DNA of 58,291 nucleotides from JAKAXS01 sp041940525 (GTDB taxonomy: Bacteria; Pseudomonadota; Alphaproteobacteria; Rhizobiales; Hyphomicrobiaceae): positions 1 through 58,291 of the forward strand of contig JBGTSB010000011.1 in assembly GCA_041940525.1 (NCBI GenBank). Reading direction: 5' to 3'. Shown one piece after another: positions 15,851 through 27,365 of the stretch. The position numbers were made by a program, and so were the translations under genes. Positions within the stretch are counted from its first letter, which is position 1. The number at the start of each line of letters is the position of its first letter. Under the pieces are notes generated by a model. It saw nothing but the letters and a program-made list of their open reading frames with translations. It did not search any database and was not told the origin of the DNA.

Positions 15851-17350
15851 ATGTTGCCCAAGCCCCGCGCGGACTTGAAACCAAACACGGCCGACTTCGA
15901 ACGCTTTCCGCTGGTCAAGCCGACAGGCTTTCGCGAGTACGACGCGCGCTGGCTGTTTCCCGAAGAAATCAACCTCATGGGGCTAAACGCCGTGGGCTTA
16001 GGTATGGCCCAGGTGTTTGAAGATCGCGGGGTGAAGAAGCGCATCGTGGTGGGGCATGACTATCGCTGGTATTCGGCGTCGGTGAAACAGGCGCTGATCA
16101 CCGGGCTGCTCGCCGGCGGCATGGAAGTGTTTGACATCGGATTGGCCCTTTCGCCCATGGCCTATTTCGCTCAGTTCGACCTCGATGTGGAGGGCGTGGC
16201 GATGGTGACGGCCAGCCACAATGATAACGGCTGGACAGGGATCAAGATGGGCCTAGCCCGGCCTCTGACATTTGGCCCGGATGAAATGTCCGCCCTGAAG
16301 GAAATTGTTTTGGAGGGCAAAGCCAAGCTGTCTTCCGGTGGCACCTATCATTTCGTTCCAGACATGGCCGAGCGCTACATTGCCTCCCTGACGGACCGGC
16401 CGAAGCTGAAGCGCAAGCTTAAAGTAGTGGCAGCATGCGGCAACGGCACGGCAGGGGCATTCGCACCGCAAGTTCTCGAAGCGATCGGCTGCGAGGTTGT
16501 ACCGTTAGACGCCGAGCTTGATCATTCGTTCCCGCGTTATAATCCGAATCCCGAAGACATGAAGATGCTTCATGCTATTGCGGAAGCCGTTCTTGAGCAT
16601 GGCGCGGATGTTGGCCTCGGCTTTGATGGGGACGGCGACCGTTGCGGTGTCGTCGACAACGAGGGGCATGAAATTTTCGCCGATACTGTTGGCGTGATGC
16701 TCGCTCGCGATTTGTCCAACCTGCATAAGGATGCGGTGTTCGTGGCGGACGTGAAGTCCACAGGACTGTTCATGACGGATCCGGTGCTGCAAGAGAACGG
16801 CGCCAAGGCGCTCTACTGGAAGACCGGCCACTCGTATATGAAGCGCTACACATTTGAGCAAAAGGCGCTGGTCGGTTTTGAGAAGAGCGGGCACTACTTC
16901 TTCCAGCCGCCGCTGGGACGCGGCTATGACGATGGATTGGTCGCAGCCCTGGCGGTTTGTGACATGCTCGATCGCGCTAGTGACAAGAGCATGGCCGATC
17001 TCAAGCGCGCGCTGCCGAAGACCTATCAATCTCCAACAATGTCTCCGCATTGCGATGATGAGGCCAAGTACGGCATCGTGGATCAGGTCGTCGCTCAGTA
17101 TGAGGCTGCTGACAAGGCGGGAGAAAAGATCGCCGGACAAAGCATCCGGGATCTTGTTACCGTCAACGGCGTGCGTGTGACTTTGGAAGATGGGACGTGG
17201 GGTTTGGTGCGCGCTTCGTCAAACAAGCCGGAGCTGGTGATCGTGGTTGAAAGCCCGGTATCGGAAGAAAACAAGATCGCCATGTTCAGAGACATCGAAG
17301 CGCGTCTCGGCAAGTTTTCCGAAGTTGGAGAGTACAACCAAAAAATTTGA
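15851..17350 (+). CDS. Phosphomannomutase/phosphoglucomutase
   Basis: A 499-residue enzyme of the alpha-D-phosphohexomutase family, which interconverts the 1- and 6-phosphates of mannose or glucose. It feeds GDP-mannose or UDP-glucose for lipopolysaccharide and exopolysaccharide. Visible motifs are the phosphoserine loop VTASHNDNGWTGIKMG, the metal loop GFDGDGDRCG, and a sugar-binding loop GFEKSGHYFF, slightly different from the usual GEMSGH-type form. The C-terminal phosphate-binding domain has VRASSNKPELVIVVES. The length fits the longer alphaproteobacterial PMM/PGM. ATG 15851 follows AAAGGAC. It is followed at ~145 bases by the hydroxypyruvate-isomerase-like gene. Confidence 0.92.
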   Translation: MLPKPRADLKPNTADFERFPLVKPTGFREYDARWLFPEEINLMGLNAVGLGMAQVFEDRGVKKRIVVGHDYRWYSASVKQALITGLLAGGMEVFDIGLALSPMAYFAQFDLDVEGVAMVTASHNDNGWTGIKMGLARPLTFGPDEMSALKEIVLEGKAKLSSGGTYHFVPDMAERYIASLTDRPKLKRKLKVVAACGNGTAGAFAPQVLEAIGCEVVPLDAELDHSFPRYNPNPEDMKMLHAIAEAVLEHGADVGLGFDGDGDRCGVVDNEGHEIFADTVGVMLARDLSNLHKDAVFVADVKSTGLFMTDPVLQENGAKALYWKTGHSYMKRYTFEQKALVGFEKSGHYFFQPPLGRGYDDGLVAALAVCDMLDRASDKSMADLKRALPKTYQSPTMSPHCDDEAKYGIVDQVVAQYEAADKAGEKIAGQSIRDLVTVNGVRVTLEDGTWGLVRASSNKPELVIVVESPVSEENKIAMFRDIEARLGKFSEVGEYNQKI

Positions 17351-17495
17351 GCTTTCGCGTCAGGCCGGTTTTGGCGCATTGCAGCATGTGAACAGGCTTG
17401 TGTTTTGAGGTGCGCCCGTCCTAGACAGGACGATAAATTTATCAGCACCGGTCTGTTTGGCATGTGCGCCCGGCAGCCCTGTTTCTCGAGGTCTG

Positions 17496-18278
17496 ATGCC
17501 GCGGTTCTGCGCCAACCTGTCGATGTTGTTCACCGAGCTACCGTTCCTTGACCGGTTCGAGGTTGCAGCGGCTGCGCGTTTTCAGGGCGTCGAGTATCTT
17601 TTTCCGTACAATTTCGAAAAGGCCGCTATTCGTGAGCGGCTCGACCGCTTCAGCTTGAAGCAGGTGCTGTTCAACATGCCACCTGGCGATTGGAATGGCG
17701 GAGAACGCGGGCTAGCTATTTTGCCGGACCGGATTGATGAATTCCGCGACGGAGTGGAAAGTGCGATTGATTGGGCCCGCGCGCTGGACTGCGATCAGGT
17801 TCATTGCATGGCTGGGATTAAACCGTCCGGAGCAGACGCCAAGCTCTTACGCAAGACATACTTGGAAAACCTCTGCTTTGCGGCCGATGCGTTTGACAAG
17901 GCTGGGCTTCAACTCCTGATCGAGCCCATCAACACGCGGGACATGCCGGGATATTTCCTAACCGGCTCGGAGCAAGCGCTTGATCTGATCGCGGCGACGG
18001 GCAGAACGAACATTTGCCTACAGTACGACTGCTATCACATGCAAATTATGGAAGGCGATCTGTGCCCTACGATCGACCGGCTCTTGGGTCAGATCGGCCA
18101 CGTGCAAGTTGCCGACACGCCCGGCAGGCATGAGCCTGGGACCGGTGAGATAAATTATCCCTTTGTATTTCAGCATTTAGACCAGATTGGCTACCAGGGA
18201 TGGGTGGGTTGCGAATATCGCCCATCTGGGACAACAGCCGATGGATTAGGCTGGCTCAAGCCATACATTGTTTCTTAA
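17496..18278 (+). CDS. Hydroxypyruvate isomerase family TIM-barrel protein
   Basis: A 260-residue cytosolic TIM barrel of the xylose-isomerase-like superfamily. The pattern is that of Hyi/OtnI proteins: N-terminal PRFCANLSMLFTELPFLDRF, the substrate loop NMPPGDWNGGERG, and metal ligands in LLIEPINTRDMPGYF, CLQYDCYHMQ, HVQVADTPGRHEPGTGEINY and GCEYRP. Hyi interconverts hydroxypyruvate and tartronate semialdehyde; OtnI acts on 2-oxo-tetronate. Which substrate applies cannot be told. No glyoxylate carboligase, glycerate kinase or tartronate semialdehyde reductase is nearby. ATG 17496 has a good CGAGG site; an upstream in-frame ATG/GTG region from 17457 is less likely. It stops 30 bases before aceE. 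Confidence 0.87.
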   Translation: MPRFCANLSMLFTELPFLDRFEVAAAARFQGVEYLFPYNFEKAAIRERLDRFSLKQVLFNMPPGDWNGGERGLAILPDRIDEFRDGVESAIDWARALDCDQVHCMAGIKPSGADAKLLRKTYLENLCFAADAFDKAGLQLLIEPINTRDMPGYFLTGSEQALDLIAATGRTNICLQYDCYHMQIMEGDLCPTIDRLLGQIGHVQVADTPGRHEPGTGEINYPFVFQHLDQIGYQGWVGCEYRPSGTTADGLGWLKPYIVS

Positions 18279-18308
18279 GCGCCTCAAGGCACCTCAAAGG
18301 AAGCGTCC

Positions 18309-20978
<2,670 letters not shown>

Positions 20979-21013
20979 CCACCCAAATCTGGTGGCTGAT
21001 TTTTGGAGGCCCT

Positions 21014-22276
21014 ATGCCGCTCGTTGACGTGAAAGTTCCAGACATCGGTGACTTTCAAGATGTTCCCGTGATTGAAATTCAGGTGAAGCCCGGCGACGAC
21101 GTGAAGCCGGACGATCCTTTGATTACGCTTGAGAGCGATAAGGCCACGCTGGATGTGCCGTCTCCGGCCGCGGGGCGCATCAAGGAAATACTCGTCAAGC
21201 CTGGAGACAAGGTCTCGATGGGATCGGCCATCGTTAAGCTGGAAAGCGCCGATGGTGATGCTCCGGCCGCGGGTGCCGCAAAGCAGGCCGAGACCAAAAG
21301 CGAAGAGGCCGAGACTTCCGCTGCGCCGAAACAGCTATCGCCGCAGCCCTCCTCCAAGCCGGTGGGGCGGAGTGGTCTTCCACCGCCGGTGGATTTCGGA
21401 GACGCGCATGCGAGCCCGTCGGTCCGGCGCATCGCGAGGAAGCTTGGCGTCGATCTTTCGAAGATACACGGGTCCGGCGACAAGGGGCGGATCACCAAGG
21501 ATGATGTGAAGCGCGCTCTTGGCGGTGGGCAAACGGGCTCCGGCATTCCGGAGATCCCCGCGCAGGACTTCGCTAAGTTTGGCGCAATCGAAGAGAAGCC
21601 ACTCTCGCGCTTGAAGAAACTTTCCGGGCCGCATCTCCACCGGTCTTGGTTGAACGTGCCGCATGTCACGCATTCCGATGAGGCGGACATCACGGAGCTG
21701 GAGACCTATCGCAAACAGCTCGATGATAAGGCGAAGAAGGAAGGGTTCCGCGTGACGATGCTGGCCTTCCTGTTGAAGGCGAGCGTTTCGGCACTGAAGG
21801 ACATGCCCGCGTTCAACGCCTCTCTGTCACCATCGAAGGACGCGTTGATCTACAAATATTACTACAACATCGGTGTGGCGGTGGACACGCCCGACGGGCT
21901 GGTCGTCCCGGTGATCAAGGATGTTGATCGCAAAGGGATCACAGAGCTGAGCAAAGAACTGGGCAGCGTTTCGACGCGCATGCGCGAAGGCAAAATCCAG
22001 CCGAATGACATCAGCGGCGGTACGTTTTCAATTTCCAGTCTCGGGGGCATTGGCGGCACGAATTTCACGCCAATCGTCAATGCGCCGGAAGTTGCCATTC
22101 TCGGTGTCGTGCGTTCCACCATCAAGCCGGTCTGGGACGGCGAAGCTTTCCAGCCGAAGCTTATGCTGCCGTTGTGCTTATCCTACGATCACCGCGTGAT
22201 CGATGGTGCGTCCGCGGCGCGGTTTACGAAGCGGTTATGCGAAATACTCGCCGACGTCCGCCAGCTCGTGTTGTAG
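21014..22276 (+). CDS. aceF: Pyruvate dehydrogenase E2, dihydrolipoamide acetyltransferase
   Basis: A 420-residue E2 core protein. One lipoyl domain (1-75) carries the lipoylated lysine in TLESDKATLDVP. An Ala/Glu/Pro linker follows, then a peripheral-subunit-binding domain (~138-175: ASPSVRRIARKLGVDLSKIHG). The catalytic CAT domain (~190-420) ends with YDHRVIDGASAARF, whose His and Asp form the active site. E. coli AceF has three lipoyl domains; here there is one, and the E3 gene supplies another. It is 35 bases after aceE with a GGAGG site four bases before ATG 21014, so cotranscription is likely. Confidence 0.96.
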   Translation: MPLVDVKVPDIGDFQDVPVIEIQVKPGDDVKPDDPLITLESDKATLDVPSPAAGRIKEILVKPGDKVSMGSAIVKLESADGDAPAAGAAKQAETKSEEAETSAAPKQLSPQPSSKPVGRSGLPPPVDFGDAHASPSVRRIARKLGVDLSKIHGSGDKGRITKDDVKRALGGGQTGSGIPEIPAQDFAKFGAIEEKPLSRLKKLSGPHLHRSWLNVPHVTHSDEADITELETYRKQLDDKAKKEGFRVTMLAFLLKASVSALKDMPAFNASLSPSKDALIYKYYYNIGVAVDTPDGLVVPVIKDVDRKGITELSKELGSVSTRMREGKIQPNDISGGTFSISSLGGIGGTNFTPIVNAPEVAILGVVRSTIKPVWDGEAFQPKLMLPLCLSYDHRVIDGASAARFTKRLCEILADVRQLVL

Positions 22277-22288
22277 CGGAGGCCGGTT

Positions 22289-24028
22289 ATGAGCAATCAA
22301 ATCCGAATTCCCGACATCGGAGACTTCAACGACGTTCCTGTCATTGAGGTTCATGTCTCGCCCGGTTCCAAGGTCAACGCCGAAGATCCGCTGATCACGC
22401 TGGAAAGCGACAAGGCCACTCTGGACGTTCCAGCGCCGAGAGCAGGGACGATCAAGTCAGTGAGTGTGGCGTCCGGGGACAAAGTGAGCCAGGGCTCCGT
22501 CATTGCTGAGTTTGAAGACAGCGGCGAAGAGCGTTCCGCTACCGATGGCAGCAGTGGCGAGCCTCAGCCGTCAACGCCGGTGGCTGCACCTGCCACCAAA
22601 GCCTCCGAAGATGCCGACATCAGTTGCGATTTGCTCGTGCTGGGCGCCGGTCCGGGCGGATATTCCGCTGCCTTTCGCGCGGCTGATCTCGGTTTGAAGA
22701 CGGTTTTGGTTGAGCGCTGGCCGGTGCTCGGTGGCGTCTGTCTCAACGTTGGTTGCATTCCATCGAAGGCATTGCTGCATACCGCTGCCGTGATCGATGA
22801 AGCTGCGGCACTGGGTGAGCATGGGATTTCATTTGATAAGCCGTCGATCGACCTGAAAACGCTCGCTGCACACAAAGACGGCGTGGTTGGCAAGTTGACC
22901 AACGGTCTGGCTGGCATGGCCAAGGCGCGTAAGGTGAGCGTCGTTCATGGAAGTGGCGCGTTTCTCGATGCGCACCATGCCGCCGTAAGTCACGATGGTT
23001 CCCGGCAAGTCGTCCATTTTGAAAAGGCGATCATCGCGGCTGGATCAGAAGCCGTATCCCTGCCGTTCATGCCCAGCGATCCCCGCGTCGTCGATTCCAC
23101 TGGCGCATTGGCGCTGTCCGGCATCCCCAAGCATATGCTCGTCGTTGGGGGTGGCATCATCGGGTTGGAGATGGCGACCGTTTATTCGACGCTTGGGGCC
23201 CGCGTTACTGTCGTCGAGATGATGGACCGCTTGATGCCCGGAGCCGATCGCGATTTGGTGAAGGTCTGGGAGAAGCATAACGCGCATCGCTTCGATTCCA
23301 TTATGCTGAATACCAAGACTGTCGCGGCGGAGGCGAAGGACGACGGCATACATGTCCGCTTCGAACGCGATAACGCACCGGGCGTGGCGCAGAGCTACGA
23401 TATGGTCTTGGTAGCGGTTGGGCGTTCACCGAATGGTGCGCGCATCGACGCTGACAAGGCCGGCGTTGCCGTATCGGAACGCGGGTTTATCGAGACTGAC
23501 AAACAGATGCGCACGAACGTGAGCCACATCTTCGCGATTGGCGACGTCGCTGGCGCACCGATGCTCGCGCACAAGGCTGTCCATGAGGGGCATGTCGCCG
23601 CCGAGGCAGCCGCTGGCAAGCCGGCATACTTTGACGCCAAGCAAATTCCGTCCGTCGCTTATACCGATCCGGAGATCGCCTGGGCTGGTGTTACCGAGGA
23701 CGAGGCCAAGGCAAGTGGCCGTCCGTTCCGCAAAGCTGTGTTTCCGTGGGCGGCGTCTGGCCGGGCGATCGCTAATGGACGCGATGAAGGCTTTACCAAG
23801 CTCCTGTTTGACGAAGAGAGCGGCCGGATCATTGGCGGCGGCATCGTTGGCACGCATGCTGGCGACTTGATCGGAGAAGTTTGTCTCGCCATCGAGATGG
23901 GCGCAGATGCCGTAGACATCGGTAAGACGATCCACCCCCATCCAACGCTGGGCGAGTCAATCGGGATGGCCGCGGAGGTCGCCGAAGGCGTTTGCACCGA
24001 TTTGCCGCCGTCCCGACCTAGGCGCTAA
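22289..24028 (+). CDS. lpdA: Dihydrolipoamide dehydrogenase E3 with N-terminal lipoyl domain
   Basis: A 579-residue E3 enzyme that reoxidises dihydrolipoamide with FAD and NAD+. Residues 1-75 form a lipoyl domain (LESDKATLDVPAP) very similar to the E2 one. An acidic/Ser linker follows to ~112. The flavoprotein core has the FAD motif LVLGAGPGGYSAAFRAADLG, the redox disulfide GGVCLNVGCIPSK, an NAD motif VVGGGIIGLEMATVYSTLG, a second FAD strand (HIFAIGDVAGAPMLAHKA) and the C-terminal His-Glu pair in HPHPTLGES. A lipoyl-E3 fusion after aceE/aceF resembles the Ralstonia pdhABL operon and Neisseria E3. GGAGG lies six bases before ATG. The stop overlaps the xdhC-like stop by three bases (24025-24028). 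Confidence 0.97.
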   Translation: MSNQIRIPDIGDFNDVPVIEVHVSPGSKVNAEDPLITLESDKATLDVPAPRAGTIKSVSVASGDKVSQGSVIAEFEDSGEERSATDGSSGEPQPSTPVAAPATKASEDADISCDLLVLGAGPGGYSAAFRAADLGLKTVLVERWPVLGGVCLNVGCIPSKALLHTAAVIDEAAALGEHGISFDKPSIDLKTLAAHKDGVVGKLTNGLAGMAKARKVSVVHGSGAFLDAHHAAVSHDGSRQVVHFEKAIIAAGSEAVSLPFMPSDPRVVDSTGALALSGIPKHMLVVGGGIIGLEMATVYSTLGARVTVVEMMDRLMPGADRDLVKVWEKHNAHRFDSIMLNTKTVAAEAKDDGIHVRFERDNAPGVAQSYDMVLVAVGRSPNGARIDADKAGVAVSERGFIETDKQMRTNVSHIFAIGDVAGAPMLAHKAVHEGHVAAEAAAGKPAYFDAKQIPSVAYTDPEIAWAGVTEDEAKASGRPFRKAVFPWAASGRAIANGRDEGFTKLLFDEESGRIIGGGIVGTHAGDLIGEVCLAIEMGADAVDIGKTIHPHPTLGESIGMAAEVAEGVCTDLPPSRPRR

Positions 24029-25014
24029 GCGATCAAGTTCCGGCTCTTGGCGGCTGCAAGCAGCTCAGTCAGAACGCCGAACGCGAATGTGACTTTGCTT
24101 TTGGCGTTTGGGATTGAACCGACCGGAGCGCTGAGCCGGGCCAGTTGATCGTCAGGTACACCCAACTCCCGCAAAGCGGCGAGACGCGTTCGGTGGACAG
24201 CATGGTTGCCAAGAATGCCGATGTAGAACGCCTGCGTCTTGAGCAGTTGCTCGATAATTCGCGGTTCGGCTTCATGGTCGTGAAAGACGACAATCGCGGC
24301 TCCTGTTGCGCCAAGTCCTGAAATGATGGCCTCTAAAGCATCTTCGCCCTCTCCTGCCGACAGACCATCGGAAACGAGTTGGCGGCGGGTTGCGTCATCG
24401 CGCGTCCAGACGCTCAATCCGAGGCCCGCAACATCGGCGAGGCGCGCCAGGCCACTAACGGCCGGGCCGTCGCCTATGATCGCGATGTTAATGGGCGCAG
24501 GGTAGACCCGCGTAAAGGCTTCTTCATCTCGTGCGCTGCAGGGTATGTTCGTTGTGGTGATAGGCGAGACTGATGACGTTCCCGTTGGCAGATGGGTCTT
24601 CAACGCGAACGATCGGCGCTCTTGGCGAAGGCGGTTCATTTGCTCGCACGTTGCGCTGTCTAAGGCTTGGTCGAAATAGAGATCCAAGCCGCTCCCGCAC
24701 GGTAGCTTGATATCGAAGTAAGGCGAGTCCTTGCCGAAGCGGACTGTTTTGTTCTGCCCTGCTGCAACGACGGCTTGCGCCTCGAGCGCGACAGCCTGCT
24801 CCAAACAGCCGCCAGACAAATAACCAGCGTAGCGGCCATCTTCCGCGACGGCCATCTGGGCTCCAGGCTGGCGGGGTGCGCCGCCATCAACGCCAACAAG
24901 AGTGACTAGCGCGGTTCGTAAGCCTTGACGGCGCCAATTAAACAGCGCCGGAAGTACGTCATCGTCATCCAGAAGCGCGCGTGCGCCAGGAATGGGCTGG
25001 GCTTTGATGGTCAT
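24025..25014 (-). CDS. XdhC/CoxI-family molybdenum-hydroxylase maturation protein
   Basis: A 329-residue cytosolic protein. XdhC proteins bind and sulfurate molybdenum cofactor and insert it into xanthine-dehydrogenase-family enzymes. The N-terminal XdhC/CoxI domain shows LVTLVGVDGGAPRQPGAQMAV, YLSGGCLEQAVALEA and PCGSGLDLYFD. The C-terminal Rossmann-like domain (~180-325) has IAIIGDGPAVSGLARLADVAGL and FYIGILGNHAVHRTRLAALRELGV. Its likely client is the molybdenum hydroxylase at 26913-29707, the only one in view, though they are on opposite strands with the lactate permease between. The start is the ATG at 25012-25014. Confidence 0.9.
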   Translation of the reverse strand: MTIKAQPIPGARALLDDDDVLPALFNWRRQGLRTALVTLVGVDGGAPRQPGAQMAVAEDGRYAGYLSGGCLEQAVALEAQAVVAAGQNKTVRFGKDSPYFDIKLPCGSGLDLYFDQALDSATCEQMNRLRQERRSFALKTHLPTGTSSVSPITTTNIPCSARDEEAFTRVYPAPINIAIIGDGPAVSGLARLADVAGLGLSVWTRDDATRRQLVSDGLSAGEGEDALEAIISGLGATGAAIVVFHDHEAEPRIIEQLLKTQAFYIGILGNHAVHRTRLAALRELGVPDDQLARLSAPVGSIPNAKSKVTFAFGVLTELLAAAKSRNLIA

Positions 25015-25116
25015 CGCCTTTTGGCTCCTGGCTGCTGGCGGTCTTACTCAATGTGGTCAGCCTTTGCTTGCAGTGCAATATACAAACGAACGCGAACATT
25101 CTCGCGCGCCCGTTCA

Positions 25117-25130
25117 TTGACAGTTGTCAA
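25117..25130 (+). promoter_or_regulatory. Dyad overlapping a -35-like hexamer, upstream of lactate permease
   Basis: The sequence TTGACAGTTGTCAA is an inverted repeat (TTGACA, two bases, TGTCAA). Its left arm equals the sigma-70 -35 consensus. A weak -10-like hexamer (GATAGC) lies 16 bases downstream at about 25139. A repressor binding here would block RNA polymerase. The regulator is not in the window or not recognised. The match to a promoter is by eye. Confidence 0.45.
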
Positions 25131-25175
25131 AAGACTTTGATAGCCATCTTCAGTGGGGAGATGGACCGTGCGTTA

Positions 25176-25186
25176 TGTGGTCCACA
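25176..25186 (+). promoter_or_regulatory. GntR-like palindrome upstream of lactate permease
   Basis: TGTGGTCCACA is a perfect 11-base palindrome around a central T, 24 bases before the start codon of the lactate permease. The size and the GGT/ACC-like core resemble operators of FadR-subfamily GntR regulators such as LldR and PdhR, which control lactate and pyruvate genes. Binding is inferred only. Confidence 0.4.
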
Positions 25187-25210
25187 ATACAACAATAACG
25201 GGGTGGCGCT

Positions 25211-26836
25211 ATGTGGTCTCAGGTCTACGATCCCTTTGGCAACATGGTGCTCTCCACGGCCTTGGCCGCGGTGCCGATTGTCGTGCTGTTGGGCGCCATC
25301 GGCCTGTTTGAGGTTCGCGCGCACATCGCTGCCGCGCTCGGTCTTGCCGCAGCACTCATTGTTTCGATCTTCGCGTTTGGCATGCCTGCCGATAAAGCCG
25401 CTCTCGCCGCCGGCTACGGAGCGGCGTTCGGTTTGCTGCCCATTGGCTGGATCATCCTGAACGTCATCTTCCTTTACCAATTGACGACTGAGAAAGGCGT
25501 CTTTGAAGTTCTTCAGCGCAGCATCAGCACCATCAGCGACGATGCACGCCTGCAGCTGCTGTTTATCGCGTTTTGTCTCGGTGCTTTTTTCGAAGGGGCG
25601 GCTGGGTTCGGCACGCCCGTGGCCGTTACGGCCGCTATTCTTATCGGCTTGGGCTTCAAGCCGCTTCAGGCTTCGGGTCTGTCGCTGATCGCGAATACCG
25701 CTCCGGTTGCCTATGGCGCACTTGGCACGCCGGTCATAGCGCTGGCCGCGGTGACGGGCCTTGATCTCTACGAGTTATCCGGAATGATCGGCCGTCAGCT
25801 GCCGTTCTTTTCACTGATCGTGCCGTTCTGGCTGATTTGGGCCTACGTGGGCTTCCGGCGCATGCTCGAAATTTGGCCGCCAATACTCGTTGCCGGTGCT
25901 TCTTTTGCTCTGCCTCAGTATCTCGTGTCCAATTTTCATGGACCGTGGCTGGTTGACATCATCGCCGCGCTCACATCCATGGCGTGCCTCGCCACCTTCT
26001 TGCGTTTTTGGAAACCGAAACAGAAAGTTGCTGTCTCACCGGATGGCGCGGCAAGCGATGCGATACAGGACACGCCCGCGTCCGTGCGCCGGGCCTGGAT
26101 GCCATGGGTCATTCTCAGCCTGTTTGTCTTTGCATGGGGCACGCCACAGCTGCGCGCCGCGCTGGACGGTATCTGGGTTGAGAAGTTCCCAGTAACAGGG
26201 CTTCACGAGCTTGTTCAGAAAGTTCCGCCAGTTGTGCCCGAGCCGGTGGTCAGCAAGGCAATCTATTCTTTGAACCTGCTATCAGCCACGGGCACCAGCA
26301 TATTCTTGGCCGCCATTGTAGCCGGGTTCTTGCTTGGTTTCACGCCTGCCGGCCTGATTAGGACGTATGCGAGAACGGTATACCTTGTAAGATACTCATT
26401 GCTTACCATCTCATGCATGATGGCTATCGGCTTCGTCACCAAGTTTGCGGGAACGGACGCGACGATGGGACTTGCGATGGCGAATACGGGGTGGAGTTAT
26501 CCATTGTTTGGGACGATGATTGGCTGGTTGGGCGTCGCGCTCACGGGCTCAGACACCGCATCCAACGTCTTGTTTGGCGGATTGCAAAAGGTCACCGCCG
26601 AGCAATTGGGTATCGACCCAGTTCTTATGGCTTCGGCCAACAGCTCAGGTGGCGTTATGGGCAAGATGATTGATGCGCAGTCCATAGTCGTCGCGTCGAC
26701 GGCCACCAAGTGGTACGGCTACGAAGGATCTATCCTTAGGTTTGTCTTCTTCCATAGCGTTGCGCTGGCGTTGCTCGTCGGATTGCTCGTCATGGGACAG
26801 GCGTACCTATGGCCACTCACGTTGTTAGCGCCTTGA
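25211..26836 (+). CDS. L-lactate permease, LctP family
   Basis: A 541-residue inner-membrane transporter with about 13 hydrophobic segments. LctP-family signatures are visible: GLLPIGWIILNVIFLYQLT, AFCLGAFFEGAAGFGTPVAV, LIANTAPVAYGALGTPVI, GWLGVALTGSDTASNVLFG and ASANSSGGVMGKMIDAQSIVVA. The family takes up L-lactate, D-lactate or glycolate with protons. It sits downstream of the pyruvate dehydrogenase operon, which fits lactate use through pyruvate, but no lactate dehydrogenase is in the window. Two palindromes lie in the 196-base upstream gap. ATG 25211 follows GGGGTGG. Confidence 0.95.
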   Translation: MWSQVYDPFGNMVLSTALAAVPIVVLLGAIGLFEVRAHIAAALGLAAALIVSIFAFGMPADKAALAAGYGAAFGLLPIGWIILNVIFLYQLTTEKGVFEVLQRSISTISDDARLQLLFIAFCLGAFFEGAAGFGTPVAVTAAILIGLGFKPLQASGLSLIANTAPVAYGALGTPVIALAAVTGLDLYELSGMIGRQLPFFSLIVPFWLIWAYVGFRRMLEIWPPILVAGASFALPQYLVSNFHGPWLVDIIAALTSMACLATFLRFWKPKQKVAVSPDGAASDAIQDTPASVRRAWMPWVILSLFVFAWGTPQLRAALDGIWVEKFPVTGLHELVQKVPPVVPEPVVSKAIYSLNLLSATGTSIFLAAIVAGFLLGFTPAGLIRTYARTVYLVRYSLLTISCMMAIGFVTKFAGTDATMGLAMANTGWSYPLFGTMIGWLGVALTGSDTASNVLFGGLQKVTAEQLGIDPVLMASANSSGGVMGKMIDAQSIVVASTATKWYGYEGSILRFVFFHSVALALLVGLLVMGQAYLWPLTLLAP

Positions 26837-26912
26837 GCGCTGACGAAGTAGCACTATGAAGAGTTTGCGGTTGGTCCGGCGGCCTTCCGCACAAGCCGGG
26901 AGAGTCACAATC

Positions 26913-27365
26913 ATGGTTGAAATCACCGTCAACGGCGAAAAGCAGCAGTTCGACGGCGATGGCGATATGCCGTTGCTTTGGTATCTGCGCGACACGCTAG
27001 GTCTCACTGGATCGAAATACGGCTGCGGCGCAGGCGTTTGCGGCGCCTGCACGGCCCACATCGATGGCGAGGCCGTACGGTCTTGCATCACTCCGGTTTC
27101 ATCAGCTGCAGGCAAGTCCGTGACAACCATCGAAGGCTTGGACGCGGATGGCGACCACCCGGTACAGAAGGCTTGGCGCGAGTTGAGCGTGCCGCAGTGC
27201 GGGTTCTGTCAATGCGGTCAGATCATGCAGGCCGCGGCTCTGCTTTCAAAGAACCAGGCGCCAAGTGATGAAGAGATTACGTCGGAAATGTCCGGCAACA
27301 TCTGCCGTTGCGGTTGCTATGAGCGAATTCATGCGGCGGTCCGTCTGGCCGCGGGAGGTGTCTAA
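26913..27365 (+). CDS. (2Fe-2S) subunit of a molybdenum hydroxylase (IorA-like)
   Basis: A 150-residue electron-transfer subunit. The plant-type ferredoxin cluster is held by CGAGVCGACTAHIDGEAVRSC; the second cluster by CGFCQCGQIMQAAALL and GNICRCGCYERIHAAV. These patterns match the small subunit of isoquinoline 1-oxidoreductase-like and aldehyde oxidases. Start: ATG 26913 has GGGAGAG eight bases before it and opens on the ferredoxin strand (MVEITVNGEKQQF); an in-frame ATG at 26856 would add 19 basic residues. The stop TAA shares its final A with the ATG of the next gene, so the two are translationally coupled. Confidence 0.94.
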   Translation: MVEITVNGEKQQFDGDGDMPLLWYLRDTLGLTGSKYGCGAGVCGACTAHIDGEAVRSCITPVSSAAGKSVTTIEGLDADGDHPVQKAWRELSVPQCGFCQCGQIMQAAALLSKNQAPSDEEITSEMSGNICRCGCYERIHAAVRLAAGGV

